From NCBI GenBank assembly GCA_037903355.1, contig JBAJFE010000014.1, positions 744,001 through 808,000 of the forward strand: a stretch of DNA of 64,000 nt, in the 5' to 3' direction. The position numbers and the translations under genes were made by a program. Positions 25,071-37,967 of this stretch are shown one piece after another. Origin of the DNA: Trichuris trichiura. Its lineage: Eukaryota > Nematoda > Enoplea > Trichinellida > Trichuridae. Within the stretch, counting starts at the first letter, position 1, and the number at the start of each line of letters is the position of its first letter. Below the pieces are notes generated by a model. The model saw nothing but the letters and a program-made list of their open reading frames with translations, was not told the DNA's origin and searched no databases.

Positions 25071-28000
25071 TCACAAGCCATCGAACAGTGCAATTCTCGA
25101 TTTTGTCGATCCTGCTCCAGACTGAAACAACACAAATCAAAGCTAAGCGGAAAAAAGGTCTTTCCAACTTACCTTACGCAGAGTGGCGTATTTATCATCA
25201 CCAGTTTGAAGACTTTCCTGATAGGCACGGTCAAGGTCGGTCTGACGCTCTTCAACCTTTAAACCTTCGATTTCCGACCTCAGCTCTGTTAACTGCTCTT
25301 GCAGAAGTTTACTTTTTCGTAAGTATTCGGTCCTAGAAAATGATAGTTACACAACAGGCAAAAAAAGGAGCGCATAGACGGTTACCGCTCTTTTTCTATC
25401 TCAGCAGAGAGGCTTTTAATATCACGTTCAGCCACCATGATATCCGGACTAACAGGATTCGCGTAGGGCCGAAATTCGGTCGGATGCGGGCAAGGATAGG
25501 GCTGATAGACCTGCTGCTGCATACCCTCGTAAGGATTAAGAAAAGGCACTGGCTAAAAGGCAACAAGCAATGTTTCGACTCAACTTTTAAATGTTCACTA
25601 TCTGTCGTACGGAGTACGGATTGGTGATAACCTCCTGCAACTTGCTACGAGCCAACTGTTCGGCATGCCGAGCTCGAACCAAGTCTTGCTTCAACTTTTC
25701 GGCTTCTCTGGTCCTTCATGGGCACCGATAATCGAAAGCAGAAAAAGCCTAAAACTACGAACCTTGTTTCCGACTCTTCAACCATTCTAGTAGCTATGAG
25801 CTCAGCTTCGCGAGCCTTTCTTTCCATCATGAATTTTTCCTCCTCATTCTACGAAGAATAAAAGCGGATAAAAAGCGAGAATAATTTACACCAATTTACT
25901 TTGATAGCGGTTATACGCATGCGCTGAATTTCGCCTTCCGCGTCGGCAGCCCGTTTGGTCAACACTAAGGCTTCTTCCTCGCTTATGTGAGCCTTTTCGG
26001 CAAGCAAATCAGCGGTCTCTTCGCTTCGCTTCTGTTGCAAGAAAACAAAGGATAACAAGAACGTATTGTTCAACACGCTGTCGCACCAATGCTTCTTGTG
26101 CAGCAATAATCTGTTCCTTTAGAATGGCAATCTCCTGCTTCAATCGGTCACGCTCCTTATCAGCCAATGCTCTTAACTCTCGTTCCGCTTCCAATTTGCA
26201 TTTCTCATTCTGCGTACAAAAACCAGTGGATAAAAGGTACGTAGTAGAAAAGTTATTTACAAGTCTTCTGGCCCTGTCTTGTTTGGCACGCGCTTTCATT
26301 TGTTGCACCTCGAGAGTGTCGGGTTGCCGCCTGCGCAGGTACAAATTGTGGCTCCCAATGCAAAGTTCGAGTATCTGAATTGGCCAGGGTCAACAGAGCC
26401 ACTACCAAAGCGTCATTAAAGCGTCTGCGCCTACGACTTTGTTGACGGCCACATTTTGGCATGTGAATGCAACTGTAGAATTATTGCTCTTGTCCCATGT
26501 ATGAATCATGAACTGAAACACAAAGAAGGCTTATTTTTAAATGGTACGCTAGCCTGACCCGTTGAAACTCAGCAATCAACAATAAGCTTTTCATGGTGCT
26601 TGATTTCTTTTAAAATGCGTTGCGATGCGCATCCAACAAGGACATACCGTACCATTACACTATTTTCGTACAAAGAAAGAATATACCGTTTCGTCTACGT
26701 AAACTTTTCCGAATGTAAGCTAAATATAAGCTTCTTAAGGGAATAACTTTCGACATGTTAATGACAGTTATACCTGCTGAGCTCCTACTCACGATCTTAT
26801 CTTCCCGTTTCTGTACATTTCCTCTTATTGGTCATACACAAAAAAGGAAAATATACTGACGTGTTATCAAGAAGTCCATTCGTCAAAAACGCGAATTGTT
26901 GTAGCAATCTCGTCAGAAATATTCGCGAGCGCGGAAAAAGCAAATTTCGAATTTGAATCACGCTTGAACATCAGAATTACTGTAGTGCTCTTTTGAATAT
27001 TCTGTCAATTGAACTGTACGTCCGCGTAACGCGAGTTGGACGACAAGTGTACTCCCTCACTCCTTTTCACCGCTGACGACGGAACAAGAGCAGTTCCGAA
27101 ACGTATGGTACCGATTGTTCCGTACTTATTCTCTAATAATTTGCTCATCCATTCGCTAGTAAAGTATTCTGAAGATTATTTACAGACACACCAAGTAGGC
27201 CAAAGCCGTGAACCGAAAATTAACTATGAAAATAAGGAAAGCCTGTTACAGGGCAGCCAGTCTTTCGAGAACTACACGACCTGTAATAGCGAAGTAAAGG
27301 CATTCATGTCTGTTACAGCTAACGCAGCTTTATTTACGGAACGCGTAAACCTTCGTTATGTACGCAGAAGAAAGCCTTTTTAAGATGAATAAGTTAGGAC
27401 CGGTTTTAGTGTATAAATATATGTAAACTACTAAAAAACATACACAGATTGTTTGAAAAGGTACGCACGAAACTACTTGCACACGATCGCTCGCAATCAA
27501 TGGAAATATAAACAAAAGTAATGAGACGCCGCGCGAATAGAGAACACCTTATATAGTTAGGTACAGCGTAAACACATTTTCAAAGAGAAATAAAAAACAA
27601 AAGTCAAACAGGCATCTGCTTTCTTAATATGCCTAGCGTACTTCGCCTTTCATCTCCAGCAAAAAAATTTTCACCCTCAGCCGTACAGTTACAGGAAAAC
27701 GATGAGGGGAAAAGGCTTCACAATGACTCGCGACCAATTAACGACCAGTAAACAATCAACATGCCATAAAATTATTGGCAATAAACTTATTTGTTATGCA
27801 AATGCCCGTGTCTTCTCTTATGAAAAACTTGTTACTTCAACAGTAAGAATTCAGTTATATCTATCCATTTGAGTCAATATCAACTCCGTCGTCTCAGCAA
27901 TGTTCACTGTGGAATATTCAATTTAAACCCTGTGTAGAAGTGGATAGCCGCTGAATACGGAAGCAAAGTAAGGCTAGTGATCGGTGACGGACAGCATTCC

Positions 28001-30403
28001 GAGCCAAAATAGACTAGTTTAGCCTCTAGTTGCGCACTGGCATCTTCTAGATAAGGAATGTATTTGAGTAAAGACGTTATTAATACTGGCTTTGTTTTTT
28101 AGGTCACAAACTTCGAACAAGACTAGTATACTAACGCTTATACCTAAATACATTCCTTATCTAGAAGATGCCAATGCAAAACTGCCGCAAGGCAACACTT
28201 CACAGTGTATTTTGGACCCATTCAAGATTTCGGCCCACATTCGCCCATAATAGAGTGAGAATGATAATTCGCTTATAAACAGTAGCGACTTCGGGAGACA
28301 AAAATTTTAAGCGAATTTCTACAGCACGGCGGTACCGCAGGACAAAATGGCTATATTCATCAAAAGAAAATTTAAGAAATTAACATAACCACAGTTGATG
28401 ATTCAGATTATATTTTAAAGATAATGAGGTCATCAAAGAAATTCGCAACATTTTAAGTTCGATATAACTGTCAGACTTACTATGCGCTACAAGTCTAAAA
28501 AAACATTTCGTGAGATAAGCGAAATGGCACCCGTTCATTTTTCCAATGATTTTTATTCGGCGTAGCTTTCGCGATCAACTACACCTTATCACCAGCGTCA
28601 ATTAGAAGGTGATGAAAAACATTAAGGATGTAATTAATGAAAAGGCTAACTTTTGCCACAAGCGGGGAAAACGAACGGTTAAAATATAAAAACTTTCTTT
28701 CATTACGGAAGCAACTTCAAACCACGTACAAGCCGAAAAAAACTAGCAGGAAAAAAATAAATGCGGGATGTCTTGGAAGGCGCCTACAAATTTTCGTAGC
28801 CAAATAAAAAGTTTTCGTAGCCAAATCCAGTTAGAGTGTTTTCACTGATTCAAAATTACAGCGCAGCAGAGGTGAGTATCGAAAGTTACGCCATCACTTT
28901 GAATCAATAAAATCCAATTTAACGGAATTTGGACATGCGAAGGAAAATATACTGAAATAAAATAGACAAATAAACCAATGGAACAAAACGTATTAGTAAT
29001 AATAGTAAAATTAAGCCAAAAAAAATGGCATAACAAAATAAAAACAAAAAAGTGATAAAGTAAAAACAACTTAGAGTTCGATAATATTTAAAAGAAGCTC
29101 AGCCACAACTAGAAAAGACCTGATTATACAATTTTGTAATACCGTATCCTTCATGCAGAGACTTCAAAAACAAAAGAAACTTACAGTTCTAAGTTCTGCT
29201 AAACCAAGGTTACTGTTAAAGCACGACATAGAAAAGTCTAGTTGATTGCTAAGGTATCTGCTAGAACGGTAATAAACCGTAAAAAACTTACCTTCTTTTC
29301 TTTGAAAGAAATGTGCTTGATTTCACTCCAAGCAAATGAGGCTTTCGGCGTTAGCTTGTTGTTTTTTTCGTAAACGTTAATACCAAGCGAACCCACTCCT
29401 AACCAAAGGTTCGATTCCTTCTTGTTCTTAAAGAATGTCAATAGCATATGGGTGTGTGCGCAAAATGTGAACAAACATGTATTGGAAAATAATGCATTCC
29501 GTACATGTCCAAGTCTTGGGCGATTCGAAGGTACTCCAGCTCAGCCTCTTCTCTAAGAAAAATACAAATGGTACTTGAAGATTAAATGCGGCCGAGACTA
29601 TTTACTTCGTCATTGATTTGTTATTCATCCACCACGTCTTGATGCGGTCTTCCCACATCTCGGGAGTCATTTGGTACTGATCAAGAACCCGCTGGGGTAA
29701 CAAATCTTCCAAAACGAGAACTCCCTGCTCTATTTCATTATCTGGGAAGTCCCCACACTGAAATAAGAAAATAAGGCAAGAAAAATACCATTACAAAATA
29801 AGCAGAGTACAAAACCTTAGCCTGAACCGCGTATGACGCTAAGAGCACCGAAGCTTCGGGAGGACAATAAATGTCCATATTAAGTATCGATTGCTTAACT
29901 TGAAGAAAGAATAAGTGCTGAGTGATGTCTTGAATAAGCTCTTCCGAAACATCTTCAGGGAAAAACTTGACAAGAAAGTAAAAATGGTATCCATCCTCTA
30001 CTTTCCTCACATCTTGAGCCACGACCTGCCGATGCAAAGTCATTTACCTATTTGGCAAAACTATTAACTATACGCAAATTACTTTGCGATTGAAGTCGAT
30101 CCAGTCGAAATAACCTTTCTTGCTAGTGAATTGCAAGCCGAAAAACCATGTTTCTCTAAGACCAATTGTCCTGCAGACAAGATCAAATAACTCGGAACCA
30201 CGTATCTTCTTCTACGCAACCGAGAAACTTAGCATTAAAATCACAACGCAGTCACAGAAATGCAAACTTACCGATACGCTGAACTCTAGGTCAGCATCCA
30301 TTGTGCTTACCCTAACGTTAATGTATTCGTCTTCTTGTTTGGAAACTTTCTTAGTTCCATTAACGGACCACATGGTCCAAGTTTTTGGACCTTGATTCAC
30401 CAT
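25071..30403 (-). CDS. NF2: Merlin (NF2), FERM-domain tumour suppressor
   Basis: A cytoskeletal linker acting upstream of Hippo signalling at the cell cortex. Reading 5' to 3': a start at 30403 ([16 protein letters not shown]), then [14 protein letters not shown] and [20 protein letters not shown] of the first FERM lobe. Next come [20 protein letters not shown] and [18 protein letters not shown] of lobe two, [20 protein letters not shown], and [17 protein letters not shown]. Lobe three follows ([20 protein letters not shown]) with [20 protein letters not shown]. The helical rod contains [20 protein letters not shown]. The C-terminal tail includes [26 protein letters not shown] and a last exon (25071-25121) ending [12 protein letters not shown] and stop. 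Merlin rather than ezrin/radixin/moesin is indicated by the ADLLAEKA block and the terminal SRxAxFxxL. Exons 25173-25332 and 25071-25121 join in phase. One FERM exon between 26.5 and 29.2 kb was not located. That large intron holds a PLE tail fragment and an inverted-repeat element. Confidence 0.9.
27050..27185 (+). mobile_element. PLE tail (pseudo-LTR) fragment in merlin intron
   Basis: A hammerhead-like core (27073-27102) is followed by CTAATAATTTGCTCATCCAT and TAGTAAAGTATT. This parallels the 3' tail of the PLE at 53-55 kb (TTAATAACGGCTCATCCAAC then GGTAGAGCAGTTATT) and the copies at 31 and 43 kb. No coding part is present, so it is a solo or truncated tail. It is antisense to merlin. Confidence 0.6.
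27073..27102 (+). ncRNA. Hammerhead ribozyme-like motif, copy 2
   Basis: CUGACGA, extra C, helix II GGAAC/GUUCC, GAAA, then CG and UA with predicted cleavage before UGGU. Helix I pairs ACCG upstream with UGGU downstream (one G-U). Helix III would be the self-complementary ACGU. Confidence 0.65.
28038..28173. repeat. Inverted-repeat element with perfect 28-bp arms
   Basis: The left arm at 28038-28065 (contains TCTTCTAGATAAGGAATG) is exactly complementary to the right arm at 28146-28173, with 80 bp between. A diverged copy with the same outer flanks lies at 56085-56225 in a GCP2 intron; both have CACTGTATTTT beyond the right arm and share a CTTCGAA(CA/GT) block in the loop. No coding capacity. 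It is probably a MITE or foldback family; target duplications were not found. Confidence 0.65.
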
Positions 30404-31060
30404 CACACGACAACTGCAATTTTCAGCAGCAAAATTAACGCAATAAACTAAGAACAACGCATTTGACTACTACCTTTTAAAACCTGCTGCAATGTTTTTA
30501 CAAAAATGTTAAGTCTTGCGCATAAGATTCATTTTCAAAGTCCACATTCGATGGGAAAGAAGCAACGAGCACCGAGCTTTTTTCAATGAGAAGGATAAAA
30601 ACAAGAACCCAACGAGTGGTCTTAAACGCCTTCCTTTTTCGTACTACAAACAATGGGGCTACGAAAGCGCTTCCTCTTGTAATTAGCAGGTAACATAATA
30701 CAGTACGTTGGAAACTGTCTTTCAACCTGCTATTGTTTTCTAAAAAAGGTTTTAATATTAGGCTGCCCTCCTCTCTCAACTGCGTGGTCTAGCTTAGCTG
30801 TAAACTCCATTGGCTGTGAAGAGATAACGGGTGGGGCTGAAAGAAAAATTACGGCAACTGTTCAGTTATTATCAGAAAATTTATTGCAATCATGAACACG
30901 AAACTTCTAAAACTCAGTGTTTCAGCCTTTACATATCGAACATGTAACAATTTTTTTCCACGGCTTTATGAACAATTTTGTCGCACTTGTGCGCGCGCGC
31001 GCACTGATCACATGTATTAATTGACTTAAGGCCCATTTGAGTAAGTATTCATAAGCACTT

Positions 31061-31290
31061 TGAAAACTGGGAGTTTCTTAACGGGGCGATGTATTTTCAT
31101 ATCTTCAATACGGTTTATTGTCTAGCCCGTTGATCGAGTCTGAAATCAAACGGAAGCAAATGCCCTACCAACGGATGGATGAGCAGTTATTAAGGAAAAA
31201 TTCAGAACAAGGCACTTAGCGTTCGTAGCTTTCGGGACTAACCTTGTCCCGTCGTCAGCGATGATGAGTGTTCATAAGCAGTTCCAGTTT
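31061..31290 (-). mobile_element. Solo PLE tail (pseudo-LTR) fragment
   Basis: Read on the minus strand it starts with a hammerhead-like core (31258-31228), passes TAACTGCTCATCCATCCGTT and GGTAGGGCATTTG, and ends ATGAAAATACATCGCCCCGT followed by CTCCCAGTTTTC. The same order and end (ATGAAAATACAGCCCGTTAC then CACCCAGTTTTC) are found in the inverted left end of the PLE at 53259-53327. This copy therefore shows the full tail of the PLE family. Confidence 0.7.
31228..31258 (-). ncRNA. Hammerhead ribozyme-like motif, copy 3
   Basis: CUGACGA, extra C, helix II GGGAC/GUCCC, GAAA, GC, UA and then CGA. Helix I pairs UCG with CGA. Helix III would be AGCU. Confidence 0.65.
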
Positions 31291-33413
31291 AGCAATACAA
31301 CTCACTTCGGCTAAATAATTTCTCAGGTAGCCACGATCTTTATTTTATTACAAAATTGAGGCTGCAAACAAAGTGAGACTGTAAACGGTATTCCAATGCG
31401 TGCTAGTCAAAATGTTTCGGCCTGATCCATCAGAGAGCATATGCGTGTGATCAACTTCTCCATTAAGCTTTATACTGCTGAACAGTGAACTGCGGAATTT
31501 CAAAGAGAATATTGGTCTAGGTTTAATACATCCATTCGCATGTATAAATTCAAGGTACTGGTACTTGGCCATCGTTTATTTATAAATTTAAGGTATTAGT
31601 ACCTGATCATCATTTTGCGAGGAGTCTTAAATCCGTTGTTGTACTATTTATGAGAACCTATCACACCTACTTCTACTCGAAGTTTAAAATTAAAATGACT
31701 TTGAATGTGAGAGTTCCACTTTGGAGGAATGCTTGCAGGAGAAACTCCATTAAAGGTTGCTTTGTTGGTGCCGTTGCCGCGGAACGTTTCGCAGTTCACA
31801 AAACTGCCTACCGAACTATCCCTAACTGTACTGGCCGAACTGTCATTAGTATGTACATCTACTGATGAAATTTGGGAATATTCCTGTACAACGCCTACTA
31901 GCCATACTGTAATTGTAAAAAATCCCTAAAAAAGGCAGCTTCTCATTGCGGCACTTTAATGAGGTTGCCTGTTGGCTCTTCATGCGCACTTCGCACTTGC
32001 GACGTCACTGGGCAGATCTGATCACTGCACGACATTAGATTAGCTTCCCTCGACGCAGTTTGACCATAGTTTACGCGTTTGAACTAATACGGAGTTCAAA
32101 AGTGAATATGGGCAGCATAAGCTTCAACGAAGCTAGAGGATAATTCCTGTAGAGACTACTGCTTTGAACAATACCTACATGTCATAAACGTCGGCGTACT
32201 GTGCTAGGGCGGTTATTCTTTGTTCAGTAGATGTTCTGCCTTGCTAGTAAAAGGTTGTTCGTTACACTTGCTCTAAATCAATCATTGCATACCCTGACAG
32301 GCTTGCTACAACGGTTTTGCGCTCGTCCAAAGGAAGGCAACTTAAAGTGACGCCATAGGAACCTGCATTCTTCAGTGATTTTGCTACCTACAGTACGACT
32401 GATGGGCGCTCAATAGGAAAGATCACAAATTAACGCTTCTTTTTAGCTTTTTCCTTAACGCTGTTTTACCATCAGTAGAAGATGTTATAAACAAATAACT
32501 GCTTGATTTTTGTAAAAATACTGAAATCGTGAAAGTTAGTATTTGGGAACAGGTTTCCCGGCAAGTTCATCGAATTCCGTTGTTTCCTGTATGACATCTA
32601 AAGCTTAATCGCTGATGAACGAAGCGGGCTATCCTGCTTCGTATGGCAGAGCGAGTTCACTTCTTCAATAGCAATAATAAGTCGGCTAAGGGTACCGTAC
32701 ACCCCGTGCGTATGTGCAGGTATTGTGAACAGTGATTCACCACACTGGCAACTTCGAAAATAAAATTTTCACATCCAACAGCGAAATTCTGCCATAATAA
32801 AGCACACCAGCAAAACCAGAACTGCGCAGGGAATGGAAGTCAAAAGGGTCGGTATTATGATGAAGCCAAAGTTCCACTAAAAGCAGGAAAAGTACATTTT
32901 TAAAAAGTTGTTTCCTCTAAATAACTTTGTTATAAAATGTGATAGGAAAAAGCGAAAAAGGAGCAACCTATTTGCAGCGGCTTCTTGTAAAGCAGTTATG
33001 GGCGCAAAAAGGAGCGGCGAGGGGTGTAAACGCACCGCAAAGCGAGATAAGTTTTTTTGAACGCATCAGCTGTTCTGTTTACTGAACTAACCAGAAGATT
33101 CATAAACATTACACCTTCCAATGGTGATTCGTATCTATCAGTGAGTTCCACTTGTCCGCTGCAGCTTTAACACGAAAGTTTGACAACAGCTGTTCTCGAT
33201 TGGATATTGCAAGTTTGAAACATTTGCTGCGGTTGCGTAAAGATTGAAACGTGCGAATTTGCTGCGTTTCGCTAGCGAAACACCTCACGCTATCGCATAT
33301 TGGCGGAACGCTTTGAAACACGATCATTGCATGTGAAAAGATGCTCCTGTTTACGCGGATTCCGCAAAAATAATCTTCAGGCATATGGCCCCTACGGCAG
33401 CTGATAAGCAACA

Positions 33414-36400
33414 ATGAAATTTAGTCTCTTGCAGCAGTATATATTACATTTTTTTACGCTTCGCCTCTTCATTGGATTGTTTTACATATGCACTGCTGAT
33501 CAGGATGAACATACAAATGAAACCGGCTACGACGGCTACAACGTATCTTTATCTCCCGGCTGGCTGACAGTTGCTCGTTATATCCGAGAATCCACTGACT
33601 TCACTGTTGATCCCTGCGTCGATTTTTTTGGGTAAGATGCTTAGCTTGTTAAACGTTGCCCTTTCGGCAACAATAAATCAAATTTTGCATTTCAATTATG
33701 ATCGCTTTACGCAATGGGAAAAAGAAGTTCGGAAGCAAAAATCCTATACTTAGTTTGACTGAGCGTTACACTCGTTCTCTTAGTTAGCGTAAAAATTTTC
33801 TACCGTCGACTGTCATTATTTCAACTTGTCAACCGTTCGTACGCTTTCCAAAGAGAGGAGAAAGGTGATTACGTCTTAAGCTTTTTGAGATCCTACTGGC
33901 CAAAATGCACCTATGAAAAAACATGTCTGCATGCAAGAATGTTCGTTAAGTTAAACCTAAAGAGTTGTACAACATTCAGATTTGCTTGCGGAGCCTGGAA
34001 CAAACTGAATCCAATTCCTGAGTTCACAGATCGACAGGATGCTTTCACGCTCGTTCGAGACAACGTTAAAGATTCTATTCGCAAGATATTAGAAGATGAT
34101 CAACTTCTGTCGCACAATTCAAAGATACTTAGACTAGCAAAACAAGTTTACGATACCTGCATGGAGCAGACAACTGTGGCAATAAATGTGACCCACCCCT
34201 TAATGCAGATGGTTAAGTCGCTTGGCGGCTGGCCACTTCTGGACCTCACTGAGTGGAAAGAGGAAAATTTTGAACCGGAAACGGCCATAGGATTGCTGTG
34301 GAGAATTTATTCATTGCCCACGCTGGTGGCACCAGCAATCATGGCTGATAAGTGGAACTCTTCTTACTACATTCTTTATTTGGATCAGGCTTTTCTCGCA
34401 TTTGGCTTCAAATCGGAAGATTACTACTTGAAGAGCAACGAAGAGTATTTAGACGTAAGGCAAGCTTACGTCAAGCTTATTCAAGAGGTGCTTAACTTAA
34501 TGCTCAACGATTCCGGCCTCCACGTGAGCGACAGTTCACTTACGCACAAGCAGATTAACGAAATTCTTGACTTCGAAATAAGTGTAGCGAGACTGAACAC
34601 GCCTGCTTACAAAAGGCGGGAAGAGACGGATCTTCTCAGAAAAATAGGTTTTCAAGACCTGGTACACATTGCGCCCAGCTTTGACTGGCATAAGTACGCC
34701 AAAAGCATGACCCTCGAAGATTATATGGAACGCAATGGTTCCGTGGTACTCACGGGGAAACGTTACTTCCATCAAATGGGATGCCTGCTGGAAAAAACAC
34801 CGAAAAAAATTTTAGCGAACTATCTCGTATGGCGTCTTATCTTCGACCAAATGATCTTTCTCGACCGTCGGTATCGCACAAAGCTCTACGATTTTGTAAA
34901 CGTCATGCGAGGGGCTACCGAGCCAAGGCGATCGGACTTTTGCATTTCTTACCTGACCGGAGAGCCCAACGATGGCCGCGAGTTCCTTGGTAAGTCGTTT
35001 GTTTGCTACGCAAAACAATAACGGCGTGCAGTCGTTTTGGTTCAAATTTATTGTATGCAATGGGACCTGAACGACATTTCGCTACTGTATCAAAGATAAG
35101 GACTGAGTTAGGTTGATAAACCCAGTCTTGTCAAAAAGTGTGAAGACTTGAAGCTAAGCTACATGGATGATATCGAAGTTTACAGCGCTGTGGAGTCTTG
35201 TCTCCTTGTCAGTCACCTCTTCTGCCCTTGGCTAAGCCGAAAAATAAGGCATATGCTTTGGCATAGGCTTAGCTAAAGACAGAACAAGATGGCTGGCATG
35301 CCGGCCAGGAAAAGTAAACAGAATAACCGGCATCTCTATAAGGAAGAATCTAGCATTTTTCTGACAGTCGGGTGGGTAAGAGACAAGGTCCAATTCCCGC
35401 ACTGATCACCAGTTTCTTTCGTAATACTGTCCAGCTTCAAGTTTGCTTTTTTGAACCAAGCAAGTTAAGTAGTGATTTGATCTTCCAGGTGGTCATGTAA
35501 CTGCACTTGTTTCTAGCCAAGATATTAACAGAAGGTTACTATAATGATAACAAGCTAATAGTTGCGAAGGACTATTTCGAAACTGAAACTTTCTAATTTG
35601 CCTATATTTGCAAGCTTAAACTATGCGGACTGCGAGACAGTCAAGTTAGCTTTTTTTAGATGGTATTGCACTAGCCGAATATGGCAGTTTATATTTAGAT
35701 GAACTACTGTATTTTAAAATTATAATTCAGGTATACCGGTGCCGTAAACCTGATGCTTTCCTTTGGGATGAATATTTTCATTCTTTACTGGTTTGGACTC
35801 TCACTTCATCCATTTTGCACAGTTAAAGCACAACGCGTTAAAAGAGATCGTAAAGCGCCAAACGCTAGATTTTTATTGATATTTGATTTAGGCTGTGAGG
35901 CATTTATTGCTTCTGCTAAAATGTCATTTTTTCTGCGGTTAAGCATTCGCTTTTTATCTACGCGTTATAACGTAAGGTGCATGAGCATGCACATCAAATT
36001 TAAAATAATTCTTTCGCAATGGGTTCTGTATGCTTCATCTTGTTTCTGTAAAGACTCAAAATCGCTTGTTTGCACAAACCAAGGGATCAGAGTTTTCGGA
36101 GAACAGCGCACCCCGCCGTCTTGGAGATAACTCCCGCCTCTCGCATGTCTTTGTGCAAGCAAATGGTTTTGACTCGTTGCAGAAATAAGATGAGCGATAA
36201 TGAATGGTAATGCACAAACAATTGAAAATGCATACACTTTACGAGATGAGATTTCACCTGTTATTTTGCGCTGAAAGTAGCAAAACAAAAGCGGACGAGA
36301 TTTTACCGTCGCGACTGGTTTCGCAGTCGAAAAACCCCACACTTTTTTCTATAAAAAATGACATAAGTAATTTGCTAATAAAAGAACGAAGGCAATACGT

Positions 36401-37713
36401 ACGCTAGTAGCAGCTGCTTTTTTCCAGCATATGCAGTGGGACGAGTTTTTGTGGATCATTATTTCACATCGGAATCGAAGGAAGATATTCAGGAAATGAT
36501 CGACAACTTAATCTCCTCTTTTCTAACAATTATTGATGAACTAGACTGGATGGACAAAGTTACCAAACAAGCTGCTAAAGAAAAGGCTCTAGCCATTTAT
36601 TCAAGTATAGGATATCCAGACTTTATAATGGATGATCAACTGCTTGACGCCTACTACTCCGACCTTATACCACCGGACAACAACGACACGAAAGAATGGC
36701 CCAAGACAGTTATCCGTTCGACAGACTCATTGTTTATAATCCACAACAGAGTGATCAAGTGGATGATAGATCGACTGGTAGAAAAATTAGGATGCAAGTT
36801 TCATCGTGAAGGTTTTGGTGGATCACCAGCCACGGTCAATGCATGGTATTCTCACATTAAAAATTCCATTGTTTTCCCTGCCGCTATACTGCAACCGCCT
36901 TTCTTCCATTCGTCCTTCCCTAAGGCGATCAACTACGGTGCTATGGGATCAGTCATTGGCCATGAAATAACGCATGCATTCGACGATCAAGGATCTCAGT
37001 ACGACAAGCACGGAAACCTCGCGGTAGGGAAACCACGTGCTCTTATTTTGCTTCTTTGACCTTCTTAGCAAAGCGACAGCGAGCAGGAATAATAGCCGCT
37101 TGAAAACAGCTAAAATTTCCTCGAACGCTTACAGTATTTAAAAGATAATTAGGTAAGAGAGGTTAGAACAATTATAAAAGCCTAACTTACAACTAGATGC
37201 CCATTTATAAATACTAAACACGATGAATAAGTTCTTCCTAGGTCTATTAATTGCTTTCTTTGACAGAACTGGTGGTCACCCGCGTCGAAGAAACAATTCT
37301 GGGAGAAAAAGAAATGCATCATAAAGCAATACAGCGACTTTTGCTATCCGCATATACACGAAAACGTTTGTCTCGATGGCTACCATACGCAGGGCGAAAA
37401 TATAGCCGACAATGCTGGTGTTAAGGAAGCGTTCGCTGGGTACCAAAGGTACGTAGGCAGACATGGCCCTGAACCGAGACTACCAAGCTTGGAGCAGTAC
37501 TCTATGGAGCAGGTCTTCTTCATGGGCTTTGCCAGCTTTTGGTGCGGCCATTGCAAAGATAGGCATCTTATTAACTTACTGGCTGTCAATGAGCATTCCC
37601 CAGGAGAATATCGAGTTATAGGATCGCTACAGAATTCGGAAGATTTCAGAAAGGCTTTCAACTGCTCCGTAGGGCAACGGATGGCTCCGGCCAAAAGCTG
37701 CGTCGTTTGGTGA
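33414..37713 (+). CDS. Neprilysin-like M13 zinc metallopeptidase
   Basis: Four exons: 33414-33632, 33980-34991, 36430-37026 and 37269-37713, giving roughly 750 residues, the usual M13 length. The N-terminus has a hydrophobic segment (LHFFTLRLFIGLFYICTA), a signal anchor or signal peptide. Then DPCVDFFG joins FACGAWN across the first intron, the typical DPC-DFY-ACGxW start of the ectodomain. Exon 3 encodes NAWYSHIKNSIVFPAAILQP, a substrate-binding NA-Y motif, and the zinc motif VIGHEITHAFDDQG (HExxH). Exon 4 gives the third zinc-ligand region ENIADNAGVKEAF and the arginine-containing C-terminus ending SCVVW, the conserved C-x-x-W tail. These ectoenzymes cut short peptides at the amino side of hydrophobic residues. 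The 1.4-kb intron 34992-36429 has nothing recognisable. All active-site residues seen are intact. Confidence 0.92.
35215..35298. repeat. Inverted-repeat element, TAAGCC family, copy 1
   Basis: CTTGGCTAAGCC and GGCATAGGCTTAGCTAA form imperfect inverted arms around a short centre. The right edge AGAACAAGATGGCT matches the ends of the element at 61551-61646 in eIF3d, where the same arms (TAAGCCTAAGCCA, TGGCTTAAGCCTA) occur. It lies in a neprilysin intron. MITE-like; no coding capacity. Confidence 0.45.
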
Positions 37714-37967
37714 TTTGTACATGCAAACCGCTTTGACGTTATCGAACATTGCCTACGGTTGGCAACAACTTCTGATTGGATAATTGATAATGGTTATGCT
37801 GCCAACATTTTCTGACATCGCCCGAAAGTCCCTTTTGAACGACTCTCGTTAAGCTCGCCTTATACTGTATTCGAACCTGACTGTACTTAAACGATGCTCA
37901 AGTAAAAGTTCAATGAGCAAGCGGGGGGAAACATAAATTGGAAGTGAAAATTTCTGAGAAGCAAAGC

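Larger units (their letters stand above)
30410..33410. other. Intergenic region upstream of merlin and neprilysin
   Basis: Divergent spacer of about 3 kb that must hold both promoters. A 93-residue minus-strand frame at 30498-30779 could encode an upstream merlin exon, but nothing supports it. The spacer contains an alternating (GC)n tract at 30988-31003 and a PLE tail fragment at 31061-31290. The rest, including 31300-33400, shows nothing recognisable. Confidence 0.5.

Noticed and set aside
35360..35405. tRNA-like B-box (GGTCCAATTCCC)
   Set aside because: No matching A box, acceptor stem or anticodon arm could be folded around it.
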